From: Pseudomonas umsongensis | GTDB lineage: Bacteria > Pseudomonadota > Gammaproteobacteria > Pseudomonadales > Pseudomonadaceae | Assembly: GCF_002236105.1 (NCBI RefSeq) | Contig: NZ_NIWU01000002.1 | Coordinates: 1,054,001 to 1,118,000, forward strand | Direction: 5' to 3' | Length of the DNA: 64,000 nucleotides | In this document: positions 37,854-46,945 of the stretch, in pieces | How the letters are laid out: every line of letters begins with the position of its first letter | Numbering within the stretch: position 1 is the stretch's first letter | Made by a program: the position numbers and the translations under genes | The notes under the pieces: model-generated | What the model saw: only the letters and a program-made list of their open reading frames with translations | What the model was told of the DNA's origin: nothing | Database searches by the model: none

Positions 37854-38966
37854 ATGAGTGGCAATTTCCTCGCTCTGGCACAGCCGGGCGTGCAACAACT
37901 TTCGCCTTACGTTCCGGGCAAACCCGTGGACGAACTGGCGCGTGAGCTGGATCTCGATCCGGCCAGCATCGTCAAGCTGGCCAGCAACGAAAACCCGTTG
38001 GGCGCGAGCCCCAAGGCCCTGGCCGCCATCCGTGATGCCCTGGTCGAACTGACCCGTTATCCAGACGGCAATGGTTTTGCGCTCAAGACCCTGCTGGCCG
38101 AACAGTGCCGCGTCGAGCTGAACCAGGTGACATTGGGCAACGGCTCCAATGACATCCTTGAGCTGGTCGCACGCGCCTACCTGGCGCCGGGCCTGAATGC
38201 GGTGTTCAGCGAGCATGCGTTTGCGGTCTACCCGATCGTGACCCAGGCCGTCGGCGCCCAGGCCAAGGTTATTCCGGCCAAGGACTGGGGGCATGACCTG
38301 CCGGCCATGCTGGCGGCCATCGACGCCAATACCCGCGTAGTCTTCATCGCCAACCCGAACAACCCCACCGGGACCTGGTTCGATACCGAGGCGCTGGACG
38401 AATTCCTCCAGGACGTGCCGGAGCACGTGTTGGTGGTGCTGGACGAAGCCTACATCGAATACGCCGAAGGCAGCGACTTGCCGGACGGCCTGGACTTCCT
38501 GGCGGCTTACCCGAACCTGCTGGTGTCGCGCACGTTCTCCAAGGCTTACGGCCTGGCGGCATTGCGAGTCGGTTATGGCTTGTCCACCGCCGTGGTCGCC
38601 GATGTGTTGAACCGCGTGCGCCAACCGTTCAACGTCAACAGCCTGGCCTTGGCCGCTGCGTGCGCTGCACTGCAAGACGCCGAATACCTGGCGGAAAGTC
38701 GTCGCTTGAACGAGTCGGGCATGCAGCAACTGGAAGCGGGTTTCCGTGAGTTGGGCCTGGGCTGGATTCCTTCCAAGGGCAACTTCATCTGCGTTGATCT
38801 AAATCGCGAAGCGGCCCCGGTGTTCCAGGGCTTGCTGCGCGAAGGCGTGATCGTGCGCCCGGTGGCCAACTACGGCATGCCGAACCACTTGCGCGTTACC
38901 ATCGGTCTGCCGGCGGAAAACAGCCGCTTCCTTGAGGCGCTGGCCAAGGTTATGGCTCGTGGTTGA
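37854..38966 (+). CDS. hisC: histidinol-phosphate / aromatic aminotransferase HisC (HisC2)
   Basis: PLP aminotransferase, 370 residues, with ASNENPLGASPKAL, ANPNNPTGTW, VLDEAYIEY and the PLP lysine in SRTFSKAYGLAALRVGYGL. Its place between pheA and tyrA suggests it acts on aromatic keto acids as well as imidazole acetol phosphate. An AGGGGCGG sequence precedes the ATG. The last bases overlap the next gene. Confidence 0.94.
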   Translation: MSGNFLALAQPGVQQLSPYVPGKPVDELARELDLDPASIVKLASNENPLGASPKALAAIRDALVELTRYPDGNGFALKTLLAEQCRVELNQVTLGNGSNDILELVARAYLAPGLNAVFSEHAFAVYPIVTQAVGAQAKVIPAKDWGHDLPAMLAAIDANTRVVFIANPNNPTGTWFDTEALDEFLQDVPEHVLVVLDEAYIEYAEGSDLPDGLDFLAAYPNLLVSRTFSKAYGLAALRVGYGLSTAVVADVLNRVRQPFNVNSLALAAACAALQDAEYLAESRRLNESGMQQLEAGFRELGLGWIPSKGNFICVDLNREAAPVFQGLLREGVIVRPVANYGMPNHLRVTIGLPAENSRFLEALAKVMARG

Positions 38967-41202
38967 TGTCACTGTGCCGCAATCTACTGAGCCTTTGATC
39001 GGGCGCCTGGTGGTGGTCGGCCTGGGGTTGATCGGCGGTTCGTTTGCCAAGGGTTTGCGCGAAAGTGGCCTGTGCCGCGAAGTGGTCGGGGTCGACCTCG
39101 ACCCGCAGTCGCGCAAGCTGGCCGTTGAATTGGGCGTGGTGGATCGTTGCGAAGAAGACCTGGCGGTGGCTTGCCAGGGTGCCGACGTGATCCAGCTGGC
39201 TGTGCCGATCCTCGCCATGGAAAAAATGCTCGGCCGATTGGCCGGCATGGACCTTGGGCAAGCGATCCTGACTGACGTTGGCAGTGCCAAGGGCAACGTC
39301 GTGCGTGCGGCGAGCGAAGCCTTTGGCGGCATGCCGGCGCGTTTCGTGCCGGGCCATCCGATCGCCGGTTCCGAGCAGAGTGGGGTGGAAGCCTCCAATG
39401 CCGACCTGTTCCGTCGCCACAAAGTGATCCTCACGCCGCTGGATCAGACCGATCCGCAAGCCTTGGCCGTGGTCGATCGCCTGTGGCGCGAACTGGGCGC
39501 CGATGTCGAGCACATGCAGGTCGAACGGCACGACGAAGTGCTGGCGGCCACCAGTCATCTGCCGCACTTGCTGGCATTCGGCCTGGTCGACTCGCTGGCC
39601 AAGCGCAATGAAAATCTTGAGATCTTCCGTTACGCTGCGGGCGGCTTCCGCGATTTCACAAGAATCGCCGGGAGCGACCCGGTCATGTGGCATGACATCT
39701 TCCTCGCTAACCGCGAGGCTGTCCTGCGCACACTCGATACATTTCGCAGCGACCTCGACGCCTTGCGCGACGCGGTCGATGCAGGGGATGGGCACCAATT
39801 GTTGGGCGTTTTCACGCGCGCCCGGGTTGCCCGCGAGCATTTCAGTAAAATCCTGGCCCGTCGGGCCTATGTGGACGCTATGAATTCCAACGATCTGATT
39901 TTCCTGGCTCAACCTGGTGGCCGCCTGTCCGGTCGGATTCGCGTACCAGGTGACAAGTCGATTTCCCACCGTTCGATCATGCTGGGCTCCCTGGCCGAAG
40001 GCGTCACCGAAGTCGAAGGTTTCCTCGAGGGCGAAGACGCCCTGGCGACCCTGCAGGCGTTCCGTGACATGGGCGTGGTCATCGAAGGCCCGCACCATGG
40101 TCGTGTGACCATTCACGGCGTCGGCCTGCATGGCCTCAAGCCAGCACCGGGCCCGATCTACCTGGGTAACTCCGGCACCTCGATGCGCCTGTTGTCCGGC
40201 CTGCTGGCCGCGCAAGACTTCGACAGCACCCTGACCGGCGACGCTTCGCTGTCCAAGCGCCCGATGAATCGCGTGGCTAACCCGCTGCGCGAGATGGGCG
40301 CGGTCATTGAAACCGCTGCCGAAGGTCGTCCGCCGATGACCATCCGTGGCGGCAACAAGCTCAAGGGCCTGACCTACACCATGCCGATGGCCAGTGCCCA
40401 GGTTAAATCCTGCCTGCTGCTGGCGGGTCTGTACGCTGAAGGCAAGACCACCGTCACCGAACCTGCGCCAACCCGTGACCACACCGAGCGCATGCTGCGT
40501 GGCTTCGGCTACCCGGTGAGCGTTGACGGTGCAACGGCCTCGGTCGAGTCCGGCGGCAAGCTGACCGCGACCCATATCGAAGTGCCGGGCGACATCTCGT
40601 CGTCGGCGTTCTTCCTGGTGGCCGCATCGATCGCCGAAGGTTCGGAGCTGGTGCTCGAGCATGTCGGCATCAACCCGACCCGTACCGGCGTCATCGACAT
40701 CCTGCGCCTGATGGGCGCTGACATCACCCTGGAAAACCAGCGTGAAGTGGGTGGCGAGCCAGTGGCTGACCTGCGCGTGCGGGCAGCTAAACTTAAAGGT
40801 ATCGAGATTCCCGAAGCGCTGGTTCCGCTGGCCATCGACGAATTCCCGGTGCTGTTCGTGGCTGCCGCTTGTGCCGAAGGGCGCACCGTGCTGACCGGCG
40901 CCGAAGAACTGCGGGTCAAGGAGTCGGACCGTATCCAGGTCATGGCCGATGGCCTGCTGGCACTGGGTGTCAAATGCCAGCCGACGCCGGACGGCATCAT
41001 TATCGACGGCGGCCAGATCGGCGGCGGTGAAGTGCACGGCCACGGCGACCACCGGATTGCCATGGCCTTCAGCGTCGCCTCGCTGCGCGCCACTGCACCG
41101 ATCCGCATCCATGACTGCGCCAACGTCGCGACCTCGTTCCCCAACTTCCTCGCGCTGTGCGCGCAGGTCGGTATCCGCGTTGCCCAAGAGGCTCAGTCGT
41201 GA
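38959..41202 (+). CDS. tyrA-aroA: fused prephenate dehydrogenase / EPSP synthase (TyrA-AroA)
   Basis: 747 residues from the GTG at 38959, which overlaps the hisC stop by 8 bases. Residues 1-300 are prephenate dehydrogenase ([19 protein letters not shown] motif, [11 protein letters not shown]). From Met308 (39880, [14 protein letters not shown]) the EPSP synthase begins. It holds GDKS, SAQVK, RDHTE and NPTR, the four signature blocks used to define class II EPSP synthases, and [11 protein letters not shown] at the phosphoenolpyruvate pocket, with Gly where class II tolerant forms have Ala. The fusion is typical of Pseudomonas. Confidence 0.95.
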   Translation: MVDVTVPQSTEPLIGRLVVVGLGLIGGSFAKGLRESGLCREVVGVDLDPQSRKLAVELGVVDRCEEDLAVACQGADVIQLAVPILAMEKMLGRLAGMDLGQAILTDVGSAKGNVVRAASEAFGGMPARFVPGHPIAGSEQSGVEASNADLFRRHKVILTPLDQTDPQALAVVDRLWRELGADVEHMQVERHDEVLAATSHLPHLLAFGLVDSLAKRNENLEIFRYAAGGFRDFTRIAGSDPVMWHDIFLANREAVLRTLDTFRSDLDALRDAVDAGDGHQLLGVFTRARVAREHFSKILARRAYVDAMNSNDLIFLAQPGGRLSGRIRVPGDKSISHRSIMLGSLAEGVTEVEGFLEGEDALATLQAFRDMGVVIEGPHHGRVTIHGVGLHGLKPAPGPIYLGNSGTSMRLLSGLLAAQDFDSTLTGDASLSKRPMNRVANPLREMGAVIETAAEGRPPMTIRGGNKLKGLTYTMPMASAQVKSCLLLAGLYAEGKTTVTEPAPTRDHTERMLRGFGYPVSVDGATASVESGGKLTATHIEVPGDISSSAFFLVAASIAEGSELVLEHVGINPTRTGVIDILRLMGADITLENQREVGGEPVADLRVRAAKLKGIEIPEALVPLAIDEFPVLFVAAACAEGRTVLTGAEELRVKESDRIQVMADGLLALGVKCQPTPDGIIIDGGQIGGGEVHGHGDHRIAMAFSVASLRATAPIRIHDCANVATSFPNFLALCAQVGIRVAQEAQS

Positions 41203-41888
41203 AGCGCATTGCACCGGTCATCACCATTGATGGGCCAAGCGGCTCGGGCAAAGGCACCATCGCCGGAATCCTGGCTCGGCGCCTGGGCTGGAACCTGCTG
41301 GATTCCGGTGCGCTGTACCGCCTGCTGGCCTTCGCCGCGCACAACCACGGCGTCGACCTGACCAATGAAGAGCTGCTGAAGAAACTCGCCGCTCATCTGG
41401 ATGTGCAATTTATCGCGGCGACCGAAGGTCAGCTGCAGCGCATCATCCTGGAAGGGGACGAGGTCAGCGACGTGATCCGTACCGAAAGTGTCGGCTCGGG
41501 TGCCTCCCAGGTGGCGGCATTGCCCGCGGTGCGCGAGGCGCTGCTGCAGCGCCAGCGCGCCTTCCAGGAAGCGCCGGGCCTGGTGGCCGATGGTCGCGAC
41601 ATGGGCACCGTGGTGTTTCCGGATGCGCCGCTGAAGATTTTCCTGACCGCCAGTGCCGAGGAAAGGGCGCGTCGTCGATATTTGCAGTTGAAGGGCAAAG
41701 GCGACGATGTTAGTCTGTCGAGTCTGCTAGATGAGATCCGTGCACGCGATGAGCGTGACACCCAGCGAGCGGTAGCCCCGCTTAAACCGGCGGCTGACGC
41801 CATACAGCTGGATTCCACGGAGTTGTCCATCGACCAGGTGCTGGAACGCATCATGAGCGAGATCGCCATTCGCGATATCGCCGGGTGA
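41199..41888 (+). CDS. cmk: cytidylate kinase
   Basis: 229 residues; GTG start at 41199 overlaps the aroA stop as GTGA. P-loop [13 protein letters not shown] near residues 11-23, [11 protein letters not shown], and the catalytic region [16 protein letters not shown]. Phosphorylates CMP and dCMP. Its position ahead of rpsA is conserved in proteobacteria. Confidence 0.97.
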   Translation: MKRIAPVITIDGPSGSGKGTIAGILARRLGWNLLDSGALYRLLAFAAHNHGVDLTNEELLKKLAAHLDVQFIAATEGQLQRIILEGDEVSDVIRTESVGSGASQVAALPAVREALLQRQRAFQEAPGLVADGRDMGTVVFPDAPLKIFLTASAEERARRRYLQLKGKGDDVSLSSLLDEIRARDERDTQRAVAPLKPAADAIQLDSTELSIDQVLERIMSEIAIRDIAG

Positions 41889-41948
41889 CCAAGAAGGCCG
41901 CAGGGGACCAGTCATAGTCCTGTGGCGCTTCTTTTAAATGAAACTAAC

Positions 41949-42007
41949 CCACACCGTCTGGGGTGTGGAGATGGGCGTATCCTTCGCCCTCATTCACAGG
42001 AATTAAA
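41949..42007 (+). promoter_or_regulatory. rpsA leader with two hairpins, candidate S1 autoregulation site
   Basis: Stem CCACACC/GGTGTGG (41949-41968) and stem GGGCG/CGCCC (41973-41989) stand in tandem before the CACAGGAATTAAA ribosome site. In E. coli, S1 represses its own translation through stacked leader hairpins; the layout here is similar. Confidence 0.55.
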
Positions 42008-43702
42008 ATGAGCGAAAGCTTTGCGGAACTCTTTGAAGAAAGCCTAAAAACCCTGAACCTTCAGGCAGGCTCCATCATCACCGGTGTTATCGTTGATATC
42101 GATTACCAAGCTCGCTGGGTAACCGTTCACGCTGGCCTGAAGTCTGAAGCACTCATCCCGCTTGAGCAGTTCTACAACGACGCTGGCGACCTGACTATCA
42201 ACGTCGGTGACGAAGTTCACGTTGCGCTGGACTCGGTTGAAGACGGCTTTGGCGAAACCAAGCTGTCCCGTGAAAAAGCCAAGCGCGCTGAATGCTGGAT
42301 TGTTCTGGAAGCAGCCTTCGCAGCCGAAGAAGTGGTCAAGGGCGTTATCAACGGTAAGGTTAAAGGCGGCTTCACTGTCGACGTTAACGGCATCCGTGCG
42401 TTCCTGCCAGGTTCTCTGGTTGACGTCCGTCCAGTGCGCGACACCACGCACCTGGAAGGCAAAGAGCTGGAATTCAAGGTCATCAAGCTGGACCAGAAGC
42501 GCAACAACGTTGTCGTTTCCCGTCGTAGCGTCCTGGAAGCCGAGAACTCCGCCGAGCGCGAAGCTCTGCTGGAATCCCTGCAGGAAGGCCAGCAAGTCAA
42601 AGGTATCGTCAAAAACCTCACCGATTACGGCGCATTCGTCGATCTGGGTGGCGTGGACGGCCTGCTGCACATCACCGACATGGCCTGGAAGCGCATCAAG
42701 CATCCTTCCGAAATCGTCAACGTTGGTGACGAAATCGACGTTAAGGTTCTGAAATACGATCGCGAACGCAACCGTGTTTCCCTGGGCCTGAAGCAACTGG
42801 GCGAAGATCCATGGGTTGCTATCAAAGCCCGTTACCCAGAAGGCACTCGCGTTACCGCTCGTGTAACCAACCTGACCGACTACGGCTGCTTCGCTGAGCT
42901 GGAAGAAGGCGTTGAAGGCCTGGTACACGTTTCCGAAATGGACTGGACCAACAAGAACATCCACCCTTCGAAAGTCGTACAAGTCGGCGACGAAGTGGAA
43001 GTTATGGTTCTGGACATCGACGAAGAGCGTCGTCGTATCTCCCTGGGCATCAAGCAGTGCAAATCTAACCCATGGGAAGATTTCTCTGGCCAGTTCAACA
43101 AGGGCGATAAAATCTCCGGCACCATCAAGTCGATCACCGATTTCGGTATCTTCATTGGTCTGGACGGCGGCATCGACGGCCTGGTTCACCTGTCCGACAT
43201 CTCCTGGAACGAAGTTGGCGAAGAAGCTGTTCGTCGCTTCAAGAAGGGCGACGAGCTGGACACCGTTATCCTGTCGGTTGACCCAGAGCGCGAGCGCATC
43301 TCCCTGGGTATCAAGCAACTGGAAAGCGATCCGTTCTCCGAGTACGTTCAAGAGAACGACAAAGGCGCAATCGTTAAGGGCATCGTGAAAGAAGTTGACG
43401 CTAAAGGCGCCATCATCACCCTGGCCGACGATATCGAAGCGACTCTGAAAGCCTCCGAAATCAGCCGTGACCGCGTTGAAGACGCGCGCAACGTTCTGAA
43501 AGAAGGCGAAGAAGTAGAAGCCAAGATCATCAGCGTTGATCGCAAGAGCCGCGTAATCCAGCTCTCGATCAAGTCGAAAGACGTTGAAGACGAGAAAGAA
43601 GCTATCCAGAGCCTGCGCGACAAGCCAGTAGCTGGTGACGCTCCAGTAGCCACCACCCTGGGTGACCTGCTGCGTGCTGCACAAGCGGAAAAACAGAACT
43701 AA
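42008..43702 (+). CDS. rpsA: 30S ribosomal protein S1
   Basis: 564 residues with six OB-fold S1 repeats, at roughly 20-88, 105-172, 190-260, 277-347, 364-434 and 450-520. Recurrent motif [14 protein letters not shown] and related variants mark each. It binds mRNA and assists translation initiation. ATG 42008 ([13 protein letters not shown]) has AGGAA at six bases. Codon use changes to the highly expressed pattern (AAG, CTG, CGT), expected for S1. Confidence 0.98.
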   Translation: MSESFAELFEESLKTLNLQAGSIITGVIVDIDYQARWVTVHAGLKSEALIPLEQFYNDAGDLTINVGDEVHVALDSVEDGFGETKLSREKAKRAECWIVLEAAFAAEEVVKGVINGKVKGGFTVDVNGIRAFLPGSLVDVRPVRDTTHLEGKELEFKVIKLDQKRNNVVVSRRSVLEAENSAEREALLESLQEGQQVKGIVKNLTDYGAFVDLGGVDGLLHITDMAWKRIKHPSEIVNVGDEIDVKVLKYDRERNRVSLGLKQLGEDPWVAIKARYPEGTRVTARVTNLTDYGCFAELEEGVEGLVHVSEMDWTNKNIHPSKVVQVGDEVEVMVLDIDEERRRISLGIKQCKSNPWEDFSGQFNKGDKISGTIKSITDFGIFIGLDGGIDGLVHLSDISWNEVGEEAVRRFKKGDELDTVILSVDPERERISLGIKQLESDPFSEYVQENDKGAIVKGIVKEVDAKGAIITLADDIEATLKASEISRDRVEDARNVLKEGEEVEAKIISVDRKSRVIQLSIKSKDVEDEKEAIQSLRDKPVAGDAPVATTLGDLLRAAQAEKQN

Positions 43703-43717
43703 GTTCTGACTTTCTGT

Positions 43718-43748
43718 AAAAAAAGGGCGACTTAGGTCGCCCTTTTTT
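43718..43748 (+). terminator. rpsA terminator and group II intron target
   Basis: AAAAAAAGGGCGAC-TTAG-GTCGCCCTTTTTT makes a strong intrinsic terminator ending at 43748. Intron sequence begins two bases later, immediately downstream of the T tract. Confidence 0.95.
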
Positions 43749-43750
43749 GT

Positions 43751-45583
43751 GTGCGCCCAGCATGGGCGCAATCTTGTGGGTGAAAGTCCCGCCGTAAGCT
43801 GACCACAGCGAACGAAGTGAAGCGCAACTGCATGAGGGCGACCGAGTGTGGGGAGGAAGCGTGAATCGAAGCCATGAGCCGATGTACAAGAACCGGATAA
43901 AAGGCAAAGCCGATCAGGGCGAGCGGGCACAAAACCGCGAAGCTTTTGTGGTCAAGGATCAGGCTGTGTAAATCCGGCGGTTGTGTGGTGAAGGATTGCG
44001 TTCTTACCTGGGGAGATCTCGCCTTGTGCCTGAAAGGGCGACGGCGCCAGCCGGAGCGAGAAGTCAGCAGAGGCCGTAGTAGTCTTTTTTTTTTGACGAA
44101 GGGCCGAACGAGAGAAAGCGTCATAGGCCATGTTGATGCGAAAGACCGGAAGTCAGATGCCTGCCAAACGCGGGGCGGACGGAGATAACGAGCGGTGAAA
44201 CCGTGAGAGATCCCATCAGCGACGAGGTCAATCGCCCGCAAGATGAACCCTATAACGCAGGGCAAGGGCTGCTGGAGCGGGCCTTTGCGAGAGAAAACCT
44301 GAAGCAGGCGTGGAAGCGGGTCAAGGCCAACAAAGGTGCAGCGGGAGTCGACGGTCTGAACATAGATCAGACGGCCGAGCATCTGCTGACCCAATGGGTC
44401 GTGATTCGTGAACAGCTTATGTCTGGTGTCTACCGGCCCAGTCCGGTACGCCGAGTGGTCATTCCCAAGCCCGACGGCGGTCAGCGCGAGTTGGGCATTC
44501 CCACGGTCACCGACCGCCTGATCCAACAGGCGTTGCTGCAAGTCTTGCAACCACTACTCGATCCGACTTTCAGTGAACACAGCTACGGTTTTCGCCCGGG
44601 GCGCAGTGCGCAGGACGCCGTTTTGGCGGCCCAGCGCCACGTGTCCTCGGGACGCAAAGTGGTGGTGGATGTTGACCTGGAAAAGTTCTTCGACCGGGTC
44701 GATCACGACATTTTGATGGAGCGCTTACGCAAACGGATCACGGATCGGGCGGTTATCCGGCTGATTCGTGCGTATCTGGATGCAGGAACGCTGATCAATG
44801 GCGTGGTCGAGAAAAGCCGCTGCGGGGCGCCGCAAGGCGGCCCGCTGTCGCCGTTGCTGGCGAATGTGCTGCTGGACGAAGTGGATCGGGAGCTTGAGCG
44901 TCGAGGTCATTGCTTCGTGCGTTATGCCGACGATGCGAATGTGTATGTTCGCAGTCATAAGGCGGGGGAGCGGGTAATGGCTCTGCTGAAGCGTCTGTAT
45001 GACAAGCTGCACTTGAGTGTCAACGCGAGCAAGAGTGCAGTGGCGAGTGCGTTTGGTCGCAAGTTCTTGGGCTATGAGATGTGGTCAGCCCGCGGCGAAG
45101 TCAAGCGTGCTGCATCCTATAAAGCGCAGAAGCAGTTCAAGCAGCGAATACGCTGGTACACCCGACGCTCGTGTGGCCGTAGCTTGCAGCAGATTGCTGA
45201 TGAGCTGCGACCTTACATTTTGGGCTGGAAGGCTTACTTCGGTTTGTCGCAAACCCCAGCCGTCTGGCGTGAGTTGGACGAATGGATGCGACACCGATTG
45301 CGAGCTATCCAGCTTAAACAATGGGGGCGTGGAACGACGACGTATCGTGAGCTACGAGCACTTGGTGCAAACATCCAGGTGGCACAGAAGGTGGCGGGAA
45401 ATACCTGCCGCTGGTGGCGTAACAGTCGTCTTGATCTGAATCGCGTGCTTAATATTGCGTGGTTCGACAGGCTGGGATTAGTGCGTCTCTCATAACCTCA
45501 ATCTCTCGAACCGCCCGGTGCGGACCCGCATGCCGGGTGGTGTGGCAGGGGAACGGCCTGTGAAGGCCGTCCCCTATGCCGAT
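43751..45583 (+). mobile_element. group II intron, probably class C (IIC), with encoded reverse transcriptase
   Basis: The 5' end GTGCGCCCAG fits the GUGYG consensus. Domain V at 45510-45541 pairs ACCGCCCGG with CCGGGTGGT, giving a CGC catalytic triad with a G-U pair as in class IIC, not the AGC of IIA/IIB. Domain VI (45544-45580) has a bulged A at 45576, eight bases from a 3' end at 45583. The site just beyond a rho-independent terminator is the preferred target of IIC introns. Ends are inferred from structure; the intron looks complete. Confidence 0.88.
44203..45495 (+). CDS. ltrA: group II intron reverse transcriptase / maturase
   Basis: 430 residues from GTG 44203 (an in-frame ATG at 44242 is possible). 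The reverse transcriptase core has KGAAGVDGL (RT0-1), IPTVTDRLIQQALLQVLQP, YGFRPGRSAQDAV (RT3), VVDVDLEKFFDRVDH, RCGAPQGGPLSPLLANV and catalytic YADD at 241-244. The X/thumb domain ends with GWKAYFGL. There is no HNH endonuclease domain after it, which suits class IIC proteins. It lies in domain IV of the intron. Confidence 0.95.
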   Translation: MRDPISDEVNRPQDEPYNAGQGLLERAFARENLKQAWKRVKANKGAAGVDGLNIDQTAEHLLTQWVVIREQLMSGVYRPSPVRRVVIPKPDGGQRELGIPTVTDRLIQQALLQVLQPLLDPTFSEHSYGFRPGRSAQDAVLAAQRHVSSGRKVVVDVDLEKFFDRVDHDILMERLRKRITDRAVIRLIRAYLDAGTLINGVVEKSRCGAPQGGPLSPLLANVLLDEVDRELERRGHCFVRYADDANVYVRSHKAGERVMALLKRLYDKLHLSVNASKSAVASAFGRKFLGYEMWSARGEVKRAASYKAQKQFKQRIRWYTRRSCGRSLQQIADELRPYILGWKAYFGLSQTPAVWRELDEWMRHRLRAIQLKQWGRGTTTYRELRALGANIQVAQKVAGNTCRWWRNSRLDLNRVLNIAWFDRLGLVRLS

Positions 45584-45750
45584 GCCTGGAATTCGGCTCT
45601 CCGTCGTGGATGCGATCTTCTGCGCGCTAACCACGAAACATTCCGTCGCTAAAACTGTCTCTTTCCTTAGCAGGATCAATCGCTTATTTGCAGCTAGTCT
45701 TAGCGTGGGGTAAGCGACAGCCGGGCGTTCTGCCTGGCATAAGGAATCAA

Positions 45751-46032
45751 ATGAAGAGGCTCGTTGTCGTGATGGCAGTGCTGGCATTGGTGGTGGGTTG
45801 TACAACTAATGCAAGAACGCATGCCGTGCGTGGGGTCAGTGGTATCGAGATCGATTGCTCAGGGCTGGGGTCGGGATGGGATAGGTGTCAGAAGCGTGCA
45901 GGTAAAGAATGCAAAGGCGCGGGCTACAAGGTCGTGGCCAGGTCCGACGACGCCAAGGAAGAGCAAGAATTTCTCTTCGGTTTCAACCCCGCGGGCTTTA
46001 GCACTCGGACGATGCTGGTTATCTGCAGGTGA
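45751..46032 (+). CDS. small lipoprotein, unknown function
   Basis: 93 residues. N-terminal MKRLVVVMAVLALVVGC ends in a lipobox (LVVGC, modified Cys17), so it is probably anchored to the outer membrane. The mature part has four further cysteines (DCSG, DRCQ, KECKG, VICR), suggesting two disulfides. AAGGAA precedes the ATG. It stands between the intron and ihfB. No named family recognised. Confidence 0.78.
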   Translation: MKRLVVVMAVLALVVGCTTNARTHAVRGVSGIEIDCSGLGSGWDRCQKRAGKECKGAGYKVVARSDDAKEEQEFLFGFNPAGFSTRTMLVICR

Positions 46033-46161
46033 GTGGGCGGGTAGGGCATCAGAGTCCCAGGGGAGAAAAAGCAGGGTGCAGGATGGGGCTGTTCAAATTT
46101 GTCAGGGCATGCTAAAACCTTTGAAGCGCTGATCTAGCTGCTTGAAAAAGAAGGGAAAATT

Positions 46162-46461
46162 ATGACGAAGTCGGAGTTGATCGAACGAATTGTCACCCAT
46201 CAAGGGCTGCTCTCATCAAAGGATGTGGAGCTGGCCATCAAGACCATGCTTGAGCAAATGTCCCAATGCCTGGCCACCGGCGATCGCATCGAGATCCGTG
46301 GGTTTGGTAGCTTCTCCCTGCATTATCGTGCGCCTCGGGTAGGGCGTAATCCGAAGACCGGCCAGTCGGTTAGCCTGGATGGCAAGTTTGTACCGCATTT
46401 CAAGCCGGGGAAGGAGTTGCGGGATCGGGTGAATGAGGAGGATGAGGGTGAGTTTGAGTGA
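46162..46461 (+). CDS. ihfB: integration host factor subunit beta
   Basis: 99-residue HU/IHF fold protein. [17 protein letters not shown] starts the helix region; [21 protein letters not shown] is the DNA-bending arm, read in two parts (to residue about 58 and beyond), with the usual Pro at the arm tip. It makes the IHF heterodimer with IhfA. Also called himD; marks the edge of O-antigen loci in Pseudomonas. Confidence 0.96.
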   Translation: MTKSELIERIVTHQGLLSSKDVELAIKTMLEQMSQCLATGDRIEIRGFGSFSLHYRAPRVGRNPKTGQSVSLDGKFVPHFKPGKELRDRVNEEDEGEFE

Positions 46462-46481
46462 GTTGGATGGGAGGGTGACGT

Positions 46482-46721
46482 ATGCGTAGCCTCAGGCGCG
46501 TGGCTTTCATATTGTTTTTTTTGTTGCTTTTTTTTGTGATCTTGGCATTTATCCTAGAAAATCAACAAAGCGTTTCCCTGCTTTTTATGGGTTGGTCAAT
46601 GCCACAACTACCAGTTTCACTTTTGGTGATAACGGCGTTGCTGGGTGGAATGCTAATTGGGCCATGCGTGGGTTGGTTATGGCGTCATGTGGTGAGAAGG
46701 CCATTGCGTCATCCGGTCTGA
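46482..46721 (+). CDS. LapA-domain (DUF1049) inner membrane protein
   Basis: 79 residues with two membrane helices: VAFILFFLLLFFVILAFIL and VSLLVITALLGGMLIGP, separated by ENQQSVSLLFMGWSMPQLP, the conserved LapA connector. E. coli LapA works with LapB in control of lipopolysaccharide synthesis. Twenty bases after ihfB; this pair commonly precedes the O-antigen cluster. Confidence 0.87.
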   Translation: MRSLRRVAFILFFLLLFFVILAFILENQQSVSLLFMGWSMPQLPVSLLVITALLGGMLIGPCVGWLWRHVVRRPLRHPV

Positions 46722-46793
46722 TTTTATGGACGGGTTGAGTTGGGGTGGGGGGGAGTGCTCGAATCGATAGCCTAACTGCTTCTTAGCTGTCCT

Positions 46794-46829
46794 ATGCCTA
46801 ATCAGGCATGATGGAGTTTTTTTTCAGGC
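46794..46829 (+). terminator. inverted repeat with T tract ahead of the O-antigen cluster
   Basis: ATGCCT-AATC-AGGCAT at 46794-46809 is followed after eight bases by eight T residues. CAGGCATGA then recurs at about 46830. It may end the ihfB-lapA transcript or attenuate entry into the O-antigen genes. Confidence 0.5.
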
Positions 46830-46945
46830 ATGAATACGCGGTCAGTTTGTCGCTATCCGTTTTTTGTTTATAGAGTTATCAAGTATTTTGTTTCGCTATC
46901 AGTTTTTAATTTTGTGATTTTCGAAGAAAGAGTTTGACGATAATA

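Noticed and set aside
38950..41214. 754-codon open frame antisense to tyrA-aroA, and 628 codons antisense to rpsA (42044-43930)
   Set aside because: Shadows of highly biased codon use; the sense proteins are certain.
43946..44188. 80-codon frame ahead of the intron reverse transcriptase
   Set aside because: It lies in the ribozyme domains of the intron and has no protein-like features.
45449..45805. 118-codon minus-strand frame crossing the intron 3' end
   Set aside because: It spans intron domains V-VI and the exon, so it cannot be a native gene.
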